This document shows positions 1-6,216 of a stretch of DNA of 37,620 bases, in pieces. The stretch is taken from NCBI RefSeq assembly GCF_002412165.1, contig NZ_NXIA01000007.1, positions 1 through 37,620 of the forward strand. Direction: 5' to 3'. This stretch comes from Curtobacterium sp. 'Ferrero'. GTDB lineage: Bacteria; Actinomycetota; Actinomycetes; Actinomycetales; Microbacteriaceae. How positions within the stretch are numbered: the stretch's first letter is position 1; every line of letters begins with the position of its first letter. Made by a program: the position numbers and the translations under genes. A model generated the notes under the pieces. That model was not told the origin of the DNA. It made no database searches and was given only the letters and a program-made list of their open reading frames with translations.

Positions 1-2
1 CC

Positions 3-107
3 GACCAGATCGAACGCACCATGCGGCTGCTGGGCGTGGCCTCCCTCGACGAACTCGAACCCGCCCACGTCACCCAACTCCGACGACTCACCCCGATCCC
101 CCGCTGA
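3..107 (+). CDS. FMN-dependent alpha-hydroxy-acid dehydrogenase, C-terminal end (partial)
   Basis: Only the last 34 codons lie in the window. The translated tail contains [14 protein letters not shown] followed by HVTQLRRL and ends PIPR. This resembles the C-terminus of LldD-type L-lactate dehydrogenases and lactate 2-monooxygenases, where the final helix follows the FMN barrel. Those enzymes oxidise 2-hydroxy acids to 2-oxo acids using FMN. No catalytic residue is visible here, so the call rests on the tail alone. The gene converges on the membrane protein that follows; its TGA is the first three bases of a shared hairpin. Confidence 0.55.
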   Translation, partial: DQIERTMRLLGVASLDELEPAHVTQLRRLTPIPR

Positions 108-130
108 CGGCGAGGGTCCGCCCGCCGTCA
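105..130. terminator. Bidirectional terminator-like hairpin containing both stop codons
   Basis: An 8-bp perfect stem (TGACGGCG at 105-112, CGCCGTCA at 123-130) closes a 10-base loop. The TGA of the plus-strand gene and the TGA of the minus-strand gene form the two outer ends of the stem. There is no T-tract, as is common for high-GC actinobacterial terminators. Seen directly; the termination function is inferred. Confidence 0.5.
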
Positions 131-727
131 GCCGTCGGTGCGTGTCGCGGCGTGGTCGGGCTCCCCGTGTCCGGTCCCGGCGTCGACACGGTCACGGCGG
201 CGCAGGACCAGTGTGCCGGTGCCCTGCACGATGAAGAACAGCGCACTCGCGGCGAGGACGGCGGCGACGACGAACCCGATCACCGAGCCCGTGCTGACCG
301 CTCGGACGACGGCGAGCGCGAGGAAGATCGCGCCCATCACGATCACGACGACCGGGTTCTGCGCGACGAAGAACGTCCGCCCCTGGTTCGCCGCTGCCGT
401 GGCGCGGGACCGTACCTGCGCGACCTCGTCCGGATCCCGGCCAGCACGGCGGTCGGCAGCGCGTCGGCGACCGCGGAGGACCGACCAGACGGCGAGGCCG
501 AGCACGGCCCCGACGACGTACGCGAGAGCCGGCGGGACGTGCACGAACCCCGCGACGACGATCACGGCGAACCCGGTCACGACGCCGGCGACCATCGCGG
601 TCGTCCAGGTGTCGGTGCGGCCGTCCGCTCCCGTGGCGTAGCCCGGCCGTCGCGCGTACGGGTCGTACGGCTCGGACGGTTCCGCCGCGTCCGTCTCCGG
701 CGTGCGTCGTGTCTCGTCGTTCCCCAC
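128..727 (-). CDS. Four-helix membrane protein of unknown function
   Basis: 199 residues from a GTG start. An acidic, Pro/Tyr-containing N-terminus of about 40 residues is followed by two hydrophobic helices (about 43-62 and 66-84), a basic Arg-rich loop (about 85-120), then two more helices (about 124-143 and 148-168), ending in a charged hydrophilic tail. The even number of helices and the basic central loop suggest both termini and the loop are cytoplasmic. I do not recognise a named family. It lies 44 bases downstream of the isochorismatase-like gene on the same strand and may share its transcript. Another in-frame GTG sits three codons upstream. Reading further upstream gives Arg-rich non-protein-like sequence overlapping the neighbour, so a longer start was rejected. 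Confidence 0.7.
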   Translation of the reverse strand: MGNDETRRTPETDAAEPSEPYDPYARRPGYATGADGRTDTWTTAMVAGVVTGFAVIVVAGFVHVPPALAYVVGAVLGLAVWSVLRGRRRAADRRAGRDPDEVAQVRSRATAAANQGRTFFVAQNPVVVIVMGAIFLALAVVRAVSTGSVIGFVVAAVLAASALFFIVQGTGTLVLRRRDRVDAGTGHGEPDHAATRTDG

Positions 728-771
728 GAGACCCACGCTACGCGGCGGGACCGGGACGCGGTCCCGCCGGG

Positions 772-1317
772 CTACCCGCGGACGAGGTCGGCGCTCCGGA
801 CCACGGTCGCGAAGCTGCCGTCGAGTGCGGCGAGGAACGCCGTGTGCACGGACTCGCCCGGCACCGTGACGTCCCCCAGGGTGAGGTCGGGAGCGGCGCA
901 GGCGTCGGCCACGACTGTGCACGTGAACCCGAGCTCAGACGCCGCGCGGACCGTCGAGTCGATGCACATGCTCGTCATCATCCCGAGGACGACGAGTTCG
1001 GTGACGCCGCGATCGCGGAGCACCTGCTCGAGACCGGTGCCCACGAAGCTGTTCGGCTCGTGCTTCTCGACCACCTGCTCACCGGCACGGGGTTCGACCG
1101 ACGGGTGGAAGGCGATCCCGGGCGTGCCGGGGACGAAGAACCCGGCGTCAGGCTCGGTCGCAGTGTGGAACACGTGGACCACGTCCTCACCGCTCGTCCG
1201 GAAGTGGTCCAGGACCGTCGCGGCGGCGCGGACCGCCCGCTCGGGCTCGACGAGCGGGAACGCTCCGCCCGGGAAGTAGTCGAGCTGGACGTCGACGATC
1301 AGCAGTGCGCGGGTCAT
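772..1317 (-). CDS. Isochorismatase-family cysteine hydrolase
   Basis: 181 residues with the complete catalytic triad of the isochorismatase-like (cysteine hydrolase) fold. The Asp is in LLIVDVQLDYF (D9), the Lys in VVEKHEPNSF (K85) and the nucleophilic Cys in MMTSMCIDST (C118). Family members hydrolyse amides or vinyl ethers such as nicotinamide, N-carbamoyl compounds or isochorismate; the substrate cannot be read from sequence. The GMMTSMCIDSTVR segment is typical of the YcaC/nicotinamidase-related group. The ATG at 1317 puts the first beta strand at residues 4-10, normal for the family, and AGGGG directly precedes it. No cofactor or partner gene is adjacent except the downstream membrane protein. 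Confidence 0.85.
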   Translation of the reverse strand: MTRALLIVDVQLDYFPGGAFPLVEPERAVRAAATVLDHFRTSGEDVVHVFHTATEPDAGFFVPGTPGIAFHPSVEPRAGEQVVEKHEPNSFVGTGLEQVLRDRGVTELVVLGMMTSMCIDSTVRAASELGFTCTVVADACAAPDLTLGDVTVPGESVHTAFLAALDGSFATVVRSADLVRG

Positions 1318-1381
1318 CCCCTGATCATGCCCGTCGAGCACCCGGACCGTGCCGGGCGCTCGACGGGCAGCAAACCGCGGC

Positions 1382-2494
1382 TCAGCCGACGGTGAACGGT
1401 GCGCGACGTCCCTCGCCCCACGCCCAGTGCAACAGCGCGACGCCGGACGGGTTCGTGACCGCGAGCGACAGGTGCTTCCCGGAGCCCTGGATCGTGCTGA
1501 GACTGTACGTGTCGTCCGTCCGGAGTCCCGGCCAGTAGACCGCGCCCAGGTGCCGTTGCCGGGCGATCGTCGTCACGGTCTGCAGGAAGGCCACCGGGTT
1601 GTCGGCGTCGGCGTCGCCCGTGGTGGCCGAGCCGCGGTAGTCGATGCCCGTCGTCATCGGCACGCCGAACTCGTCGAGGACGGTGCGGGCCGAGCACGCC
1701 CGGTCGCCGAGGCGTGCGGTGAAGTCCGCGGCCCACCCCGCGGCGTCGTGCGTGCCCCAGAAGCCGTAGTAGTGCTGCGAGACGTAGGTGCCCGCCAAGG
1801 CCGGAGCGGCGCAGACCGCGTCGACGTGGTCGTTGTAGCCGACTCCGCTGACGAAGACGCGGTCGCGGGGGATGCCCCGTGCCGTGTAGCGGTCGACCCA
1901 GTCGGTCGCGACCTGGATCCACTGGTCGGGGGTGTACCCGAACGGTTCGTTCATCGGCTCGAAGTACACCCCGCGGTCGTGTGCGTACGTGGTGGTCAGC
2001 GTGTCCCACATCGCCGTCCACGCCGCCGGGTCGTCCACGCGCCCGTCCTTGCTCGCGCCGTCGCCCTCCCAGTACCCGAGCACGACCCGGAAGCCCTCGT
2101 GCCGAGCGGCGTCGATCGCACCCTTGTAGGAGCGCCACCAGGTCGTGCCGACGGAGTACGGGTTGACGGGCATCCGGACGGTGTTCGCCCCGAGGTCCTC
2201 CCGGAACCCCACGATGACCCGCTCGGACGTCCGGTAGACCGTCCGGTAGTCGTCGGTCGTGGCGAGCCCGGACAGCACCACGGGGCCGTTCGCGTAGTTG
2301 TCGCGCGGGTCGGCCCAGTTCACACCGTGGAACTGGGTGGGGTCGAGCGCGGGTGCGTGTGCCGAGTGGACGGCGTGCGCGGCCGTCGCGGGTGCGGCGG
2401 TCGCCAGTGCCGGGCTGGCGAGCGCGAGCGCGGTGGCGCCGGCGAGCGCGGTGACGGTGGCGGCGAGGACTCGTCGTCGGTGGGTGGCGTGCAT
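1382..2494 (-). CDS. Secreted glycoside hydrolase family 5 (cellulase-like) enzyme
   Basis: 370 residues. A basic N-terminus (RRR) and a hydrophobic stretch (about 9-30), then a run of Ala-X-Ala possibilities, indicate Sec export with cleavage near residue 33-40. The mature domain opens with FHGVNWADP and shows the GH5 landmarks: the strand-4 Asn-Glu in FEPMNEPFG (N182, E183 as acid/base) and the strand-7 nucleophile Glu in VLDEFGVP (E275). The chemistry is retaining hydrolysis of beta-1,4-type glucans or mannans outside the cell; the exact substrate is unknown. There is no carbohydrate-binding module. AGGGAG lies about 9 bases before the ATG, so unlike many neighbours this mRNA has a conventional ribosome site and a leader holding a strong hairpin. 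Confidence 0.85.
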   Translation of the reverse strand: MHATHRRRVLAATVTALAGATALALASPALATAAPATAAHAVHSAHAPALDPTQFHGVNWADPRDNYANGPVVLSGLATTDDYRTVYRTSERVIVGFREDLGANTVRMPVNPYSVGTTWWRSYKGAIDAARHEGFRVVLGYWEGDGASKDGRVDDPAAWTAMWDTLTTTYAHDRGVYFEPMNEPFGYTPDQWIQVATDWVDRYTARGIPRDRVFVSGVGYNDHVDAVCAAPALAGTYVSQHYYGFWGTHDAAGWAADFTARLGDRACSARTVLDEFGVPMTTGIDYRGSATTGDADADNPVAFLQTVTTIARQRHLGAVYWPGLRTDDTYSLSTIQGSGKHLSLAVTNPSGVALLHWAWGEGRRAPFTVG

Positions 2495-2524
2495 GGTCGT
2501 GCTCCCTGATCTGCTCCGTTGCAG

Positions 2525-2548
2525 CGGCACGGCGTCGTCGCCGTGCCG
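2525..2548 (-). other. Strong hairpin in the leader of the GH5 gene
   Basis: A perfect 10-bp stem (CGGCACGGCG / CGCCGTGCCG) with the four-base loop TCGT on the plus strand lies about 30 bases upstream of the GH5 start. A consensus -35 hexamer TTGACA lies on the minus strand at 2629-2624, but I find no good -10 at 16-18 bases, so the promoter is undecided. The hairpin could terminate the upstream marR transcript, protect the GH5 mRNA, or attenuate it. Confidence 0.45.
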
Positions 2549-2646
2549 GGGTCGATCGTCGCCGGCGGGTCCCATCCGCATGGCAACGTCAACATCACGC
2601 AGCGTGGCACGTCGACGCCGGCCTGTCAACGGCCCCGCGAGCGCGT

Positions 2647-3162
2647 TCAGTCAGCCGACCGGGGCGGACGACGACGGGGCTTCGCCGAGCGCGGCGGCAC
2701 CGTCCGCATGTGGTCCCGCACGCGCCCGAGCACCCTCCCGAGGTCAGCGACGTCCGCCGGTCCGATCGCGTCGAAGACGAGTTCGCGCAGGAGCGCCACG
2801 TGCCCCGGGAACACCTCGGCCAGCCGCGCGCGGCCGGCGCGGGTGAGTGCCACGGTGACGCCCCGGTCGTCGTCGACAGCCGGACGCCGGACGACGAGTC
2901 CGACCTTCTCGAGCAGGCCGACCTGGTAGGTCAAGCCGCTCCGACTGATCACCACCCCGTCGGCGAGCTCCGTCATCCGGCGGTCACCCCCCGGAGCGTC
3001 ACCGAGCGTCGCCAGGAGCTGGAACTGGACGTAGCTGAGATCGCCGACGTCGCGCAGTTGCTGCTCGACCGCGTGTCGGACGAGGCTGCCGACCTCGATC
3101 AGGGCGAAGTAGGCGCCGAGTTCGGCGGCGTCGAGCGTCTGGCGCTGCTCGGGTTCGGTCAC
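2647..3162 (-). CDS. MarR-family transcriptional regulator
   Basis: 171 residues. An N-terminal dimerisation helix (about 12-40) is followed by SYVQFQLLATLG, a winged helix-turn-helix (about 60-95, recognition segment SRSGLTYQVGLLEKVGL), a wing with DDDRG (98-101 region) and C-terminal dimer helices ending in a basic Arg/Pro tail. This is the standard MarR order and length. The GTG at 3162 is supported by TACGAT on the minus strand six bases upstream and no Shine-Dalgarno, suggesting a leaderless mRNA. The gene is divergent from an NADP oxidoreductase with two large palindromes between them, so it very probably represses both itself and that gene. The inducer is unknown; quinones, phenolics or reactive electrophiles would fit the target. 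Confidence 0.9.
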   Translation of the reverse strand: MTEPEQRQTLDAAELGAYFALIEVGSLVRHAVEQQLRDVGDLSYVQFQLLATLGDAPGGDRRMTELADGVVISRSGLTYQVGLLEKVGLVVRRPAVDDDRGVTVALTRAGRARLAEVFPGHVALLRELVFDAIGPADVADLGRVLGRVRDHMRTVPPRSAKPRRRPPRSAD

Positions 3163-3168
3163 GGGGAC

Positions 3169-3174
3169 ATCGTA
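3169..3174 (-). promoter_or_regulatory. Leaderless -10 (TACGAT) of the marR gene
   Basis: TACGAT read on the minus strand ends six bases before the GTG start. The corresponding -35 zone falls inside the 3180-3197 palindrome, so repressor bound there would block this promoter. Confidence 0.55.
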
Positions 3175-3178
3175 CCAG

Positions 3179-3207
3179 TTGCTTCGAATTCGAAGCAGTG
3201 GTACCGT
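3179..3207 (+). promoter_or_regulatory. Promoter of the NADP oxidoreductase gene
   Basis: TTGCTT (3179-3184) and TACCGT (3202-3207) are separated by exactly 17 bases. Transcription would start near 3214, giving a leader of about 50 bases with a GAAGGG ribosome site. The -35 lies in the first palindrome and the start point in the second. Confidence 0.5.
3180..3197. promoter_or_regulatory. MarR operator 1, perfect 18-bp palindrome
   Basis: TGCTTCGAATTCGAAGCA is self-complementary over all 18 bases. It shares its TTCGAATTCGAAGCA core with the second site. It overlaps the -35 elements of both divergent promoters. It is flanked by GTACCA (3172-3177) and TGGTAC (3199-3204), one base out of register. 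Confidence 0.75.
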
Positions 3208-3245
3208 CCGATCATGTACTTCGAATTCGAAGCACATGATCGGAC
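3206..3245. promoter_or_regulatory. MarR operator 2, 40-bp near-perfect palindrome
   Basis: The two 20-base halves centred at 3225/3226 are reverse complements except for one pair (A3218 against C3233). The centre repeats the CTTCGAATTCGAAG core of operator 1. The centre-to-centre distance is 37 bp, close to 3.5 helical turns, so two dimers would sit on opposite faces. The palindrome is much longer than a single MarR dimer needs. Confidence 0.75.
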
Positions 3246-3264
3246 ACCAACGAAGGGCAACACC

Positions 3265-4197
3265 ATGCGAGCAGTGCGTTTCCACGAGGTCGGCGGACCC
3301 GAGGTCCTGCGGGTCGAGGAGACCGACCGACCGACGCCGTCGGCCGGAGAGGTCCTGGTTCGGGTCGCGGCATCCGCCTACAACGCTGCCGACAACGGCA
3401 TGCGTGGCGGCTTCCTACCGATCCCCGTCGAGCTGCCCCACGTCCCCGGGTACGACGTCTCGGGCACGGTCGAGCAGCTCGGCGAGGGAGTCACGGACCT
3501 CCGGGTCGGTGACGCCGTGGTCGGGTTCCTCCCGATGGAACGTGACGGCGGCGCGGCGGAGTTCGTGGTCGCCCCGGCCCAGGCCCTCGTCCCGGCACCG
3601 ACGACCATCCCGCTCGCCGACGCTGCCGCGCTCCCTTCCGTCGCGCTCACGGCGTGGCAGGCCCTGTTCGACGACGGCCGTCTGACGACCGGGCAGCGCC
3701 TCCTGGTGGTCGGCGCGGGCGGGGCCGTCGGCGGCCACGCGGTCCGCCTGGCGAAGCGCGCGGGGGTCGAGGTCGTCGCGACGGCGAGCCCCCGCAGCGC
3801 GGACATGGTCCGGTCCGCGGGCGCCGACGTCGTCGTGGACCACACCGAGCAGGACTTGCTCACCGCAGTGGACGGAACGGTCGACGTGCTCCTCAACCTG
3901 GCTCCGCTCGACCCGGATCGGTTCGCGGCGCTCGTCGCCCTCGTCCACGACGGCGGTGCGGTCGTGAGCACGACGGCGTTCATCCCGACCCCCGGCGACG
4001 AGGACCGCGGCGTCCGGGCCGCCACGGTCTTCGTCCGCCCGGACCGCGAGCGGCTGCGTGAGCTGGTCCGCCTGGTCGACGCCGGGGAGCTGCGCGTCGA
4101 CGTCACCCGTCGCATCCCGCTCGGGGCACTCCCGGCCCTGCACGAGGAGGGCGCCGCCGGACGGATCGCCGGCAAGGTCGTCGTGCTCGCCGGCTGA
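3265..4197 (+). CDS. NADP-dependent zinc-free quinone oxidoreductase (MDR family)
   Basis: 310 residues. A GroES-like N-terminal domain (MRAVRFHEVGGPEVL, then GDAVVGFLP) is followed by a Rossmann domain with the nucleotide loop VVGAGGAVGGHAV (about 148-160). The zinc-binding Cys/His set of classical alcohol dehydrogenases is absent, placing it with quinone or enone reductases that reduce electrophilic C=C or quinone substrates with NADPH in the cytoplasm. The ATG at 3265 follows GAAGGG by 7 bases. It is divergent from marR with two operators in the 102-bp gap, consistent with inducible detoxification. The exact substrate is not determinable. Confidence 0.88.
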   Translation: MRAVRFHEVGGPEVLRVEETDRPTPSAGEVLVRVAASAYNAADNGMRGGFLPIPVELPHVPGYDVSGTVEQLGEGVTDLRVGDAVVGFLPMERDGGAAEFVVAPAQALVPAPTTIPLADAAALPSVALTAWQALFDDGRLTTGQRLLVVGAGGAVGGHAVRLAKRAGVEVVATASPRSADMVRSAGADVVVDHTEQDLLTAVDGTVDVLLNLAPLDPDRFAALVALVHDGGAVVSTTAFIPTPGDEDRGVRAATVFVRPDRERLRELVRLVDAGELRVDVTRRIPLGALPALHEEGAAGRIAGKVVVLAG

Positions 4198-4224
4198 CGA
4201 GCGCCGGCACGGGCTCCGGGACCG

Positions 4225-4230
4225 TAGGGT
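4225..4230 (+). promoter_or_regulatory. Leaderless -10 (TAGGGT) of the CoA-type Nudix gene
   Basis: TAGGGT ends six bases before the GTG start at 4237, with no convincing ribosome site between. Confidence 0.5.
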
Positions 4231-4236
4231 GGGACG

Positions 4237-4929
4237 GTGGGCGACGACGAACGAGCACGGGCCGCTCTGGCAGCCGTCGGACGCGCCGGCAGCGCTCCGC
4301 TCGTCCCGTCCATGCCCACCGGACCGTCCCCACGTCGCGCCGCCGTGCTGATGCTCTTCGGTGTCCTCGACCGGCAGCCGAGCGATCACCGCGCGACGGA
4401 CACCCGTGTGTCGGACGACCTCGACGTGCTGCTGCTCCGCCGCGCCGACACCCTGCGCGCCCACCCCGGTCAGGTCGCGTTCCCCGGAGGCCGGGTGGAC
4501 GCTGGGGACGCCGGCCCCGCGGACGCCGCCCTGCGCGAGGCACGTGAGGAGACCGGCCTCGACCCGACCGGCGTGGACGTGCTCGGCGTCCTGCCGGCCG
4601 TGCCGCTGGAGTTCTCGAACCACCTCGTCGCTCCGGTGCTCGCATGGTGGCGTTCGCCCTCGCCCGTCCGCGTCGTGGACGAGCGCGAGTCGGCGTCGGT
4701 GTTCCGCGCGCCGGTCGCCGACCTGCTCGACCCGGCCCGGCGCGGCGTGACCGTGATCCGCCGGGACGGTCAGGAGTGGCGCGGCCCGGCGTTCACGGTC
4801 GGAGGAGCACACGGCACGGAGACCGTGTGGGGCTTCACGGCGATGCTCCTCGACGCCCTGTTCGAGCGGCTGGGGTGGACCGAGCCGTGGGACCGTTCGC
4901 GCGTCATCCCGCTGCGACCCGCACGCTGA
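4237..4929 (+). CDS. Nudix hydrolase, CoA pyrophosphatase (NudL-like)
   Basis: 230 residues. It carries the extended signature of the CoA pyrophosphatase branch: LLLRRADTLRAHPGQV then AFPGGRVD (about 65-88), followed by the Nudix helix ALREAREETGL (about 98-108). As in NudL proteins there is Asp (GGRVDAGD) where the generic Nudix box has Glu, with one extra residue in the spacer. The family splits CoA and its derivatives into phosphopantetheine and adenosine 3',5'-bisphosphate, using Mg or Mn held by the REAREE glutamates. The GTG start follows a TAGGGT -10 by six bases. Its 3' end overlaps the ROK gene tail-to-tail by 26 bases. Confidence 0.85.
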   Translation: MGDDERARAALAAVGRAGSAPLVPSMPTGPSPRRAAVLMLFGVLDRQPSDHRATDTRVSDDLDVLLLRRADTLRAHPGQVAFPGGRVDAGDAGPADAALREAREETGLDPTGVDVLGVLPAVPLEFSNHLVAPVLAWWRSPSPVRVVDERESASVFRAPVADLLDPARRGVTVIRRDGQEWRGPAFTVGGAHGTETVWGFTAMLLDALFERLGWTEPWDRSRVIPLRPAR

Positions 4930-6082
4930 CCGGTCGTCCGGCGACCGGCAGCGCGAGGGGGTCGCCGCGCACGACGTCGATCGCGCGGGCGACGGCCCCG
5001 AGCACGACGACGTCGGCGCCGAGCCGGGAGGCCACGAGCTCGGGGACGGGGTCGAAGTCCCACGAGGCCAGGTGTCCGCGCGCCCGCACGAGCACCGGCT
5101 CGGCGACCGACGCCACCGCGCCGGCCACGACGACCCGGTCGATGTCGAGGAGGCTCGCCAGGAGCACGCAGACCCGCGCCAACCGGTCGCCGAGCCGGTC
5201 GACGACCTCGAGTGCGACGGGGTCGCCCACCGCTGCGGCTTCGAAGACCCGCTCGGAACCGCCCCGTCCGGCCAGGAGCGAACCGGGCGCGATCCGGTCG
5301 GCGGCCTCGGCCACCAGGACCCGGGCCGTGGCCCCGATGCCGTCCGAGGAGTGCACTCCGTCGACGAGGTCGAGCACACGCATCTCCCCGGCACCGCCCC
5401 GCGCGCCACGCAGGAGCACGCCGTCGACGACGATCCCGGCGCCGAAGCGCTCACCGGAGAGCAGCGCGGCGAACGAGGCGTCGCCGGAACTCGGTCGTTC
5501 GGCGAGGGCGGCGAGGTTCGCGTCGTTCTCGACCACGACCCGACCGAGCCCGCCGAGCGCGTCGAACCCGGGGTTCATCCGGTCCCAGTACCGCCCGTCG
5601 ACCGGCGAGGCACCGTGTGCGTCGACGGGGGCCGGGATGCCGACGACGACGGTGAGCACCTCGGTCGGCTCCGCTCCCGCAGCGGCGAGCGCGGCGGCGA
5701 CCGTGTCGGACAGCGCGCGGAGTCGGACGGCGACGTCGAGGCCGTCCTCGCCGAGCGATGCGACCGACCGCCCGAGGACCGTCCCCCGGAGGTCGGCGAC
5801 CGCCACCGAGACGCGGTGCTGCCCGGCGTCGACCCCGACGACCACGCCGGCGCGGTCGTCGAGGGCGTAGCGGCGCGCGGGTCGGCCCTTGCGGTACTCC
5901 CCCGCGGCACGGGCGTCGTCGAGGGCGGTGAGCCAGCCGAGGGCGACGAGTTCGTCGCACGCGGCGAGCACCGTGGAACGGGTGAGACCGGTCGCGGCCA
6001 TCGCCTCGGTCGCCGTGAACGCACCGCTGTCGAACGCGTACGCGAGGAGGACCTCGGAACTCGTTCCCCGCGACGCTGGCAT
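4904..6082 (-). CDS. ROK-family transcriptional regulator of the alpha-glucoside operon
   Basis: 392 residues. An N-terminal winged helix-turn-helix (about 8-50, TATEAMAATGLTRSTVLAA) is joined to a ROK domain with the phosphate loop GVDAGQHR (83-90) and the sugar-site ENDAN (185-189). The ROK zinc motif (CxCGxxGCxE) is missing: after GAGEMRVLDLV the expected Cys cluster is replaced by DGVHSSDGIGA. The usual Gly-His ligand is Gly-Glu (232-233). It probably binds a sugar as effector without kinase activity. It is divergent from the sugar-binding protein gene and most likely represses that operon. ATG at 6082 follows TAGGGT by six bases. Confidence 0.87.
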   Translation of the reverse strand: MPASRGTSSEVLLAYAFDSGAFTATEAMAATGLTRSTVLAACDELVALGWLTALDDARAAGEYRKGRPARRYALDDRAGVVVGVDAGQHRVSVAVADLRGTVLGRSVASLGEDGLDVAVRLRALSDTVAAALAAAGAEPTEVLTVVVGIPAPVDAHGASPVDGRYWDRMNPGFDALGGLGRVVVENDANLAALAERPSSGDASFAALLSGERFGAGIVVDGVLLRGARGGAGEMRVLDLVDGVHSSDGIGATARVLVAEAADRIAPGSLLAGRGGSERVFEAAAVGDPVALEVVDRLGDRLARVCVLLASLLDIDRVVVAGAVASVAEPVLVRARGHLASWDFDPVPELVASRLGADVVVLGAVARAIDVVRGDPLALPVAGRPVSVRVAAG

Positions 6083-6088
6083 GGCCGA

Positions 6089-6094
6089 ACCCTA
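6089..6094 (-). promoter_or_regulatory. Leaderless -10 (TAGGGT) of the ROK gene
   Basis: TAGGGT on the minus strand ends six bases before the ATG at 6082. There is no Shine-Dalgarno. Confidence 0.5.
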
Positions 6095-6110
6095 CCGCGT
6101 GATGAGTTGC

Positions 6111-6140
6111 TTGCGCGATTAGATTTTCTCGCTAGATTTA
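6111..6140 (+). promoter_or_regulatory. Promoter and probable operator of the alpha-glucoside operon
   Basis: This is a rare AT-rich island. TTGCGC (6111-6116) and TAGATT (6133-6138) are 16 bases apart and form a reasonable promoter, leaving a leader of about 70 bases. TAGATTT occurs twice (6120-6126 and 6133-6139), 13 bases apart, as a direct repeat that a ROK repressor could read. The minus strand also offers TCTAAT (6123-6118). Confidence 0.5.
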
Positions 6141-6216
6141 GTCGTGCGCGCCGACACGGGAGCCGGCACGCGGCGCGGAACGGCAGGGAGGCCGGGTCCG
6201 TGCGGACGGAGACGAC

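Noticed and set aside
728..922. 65-codon upstream extension of the four-helix membrane protein
   Set aside because: Arg/Gly/Pro-rich, overlaps the isochorismatase-like gene in another frame, and a good GTG lies at the start of the protein-like part.
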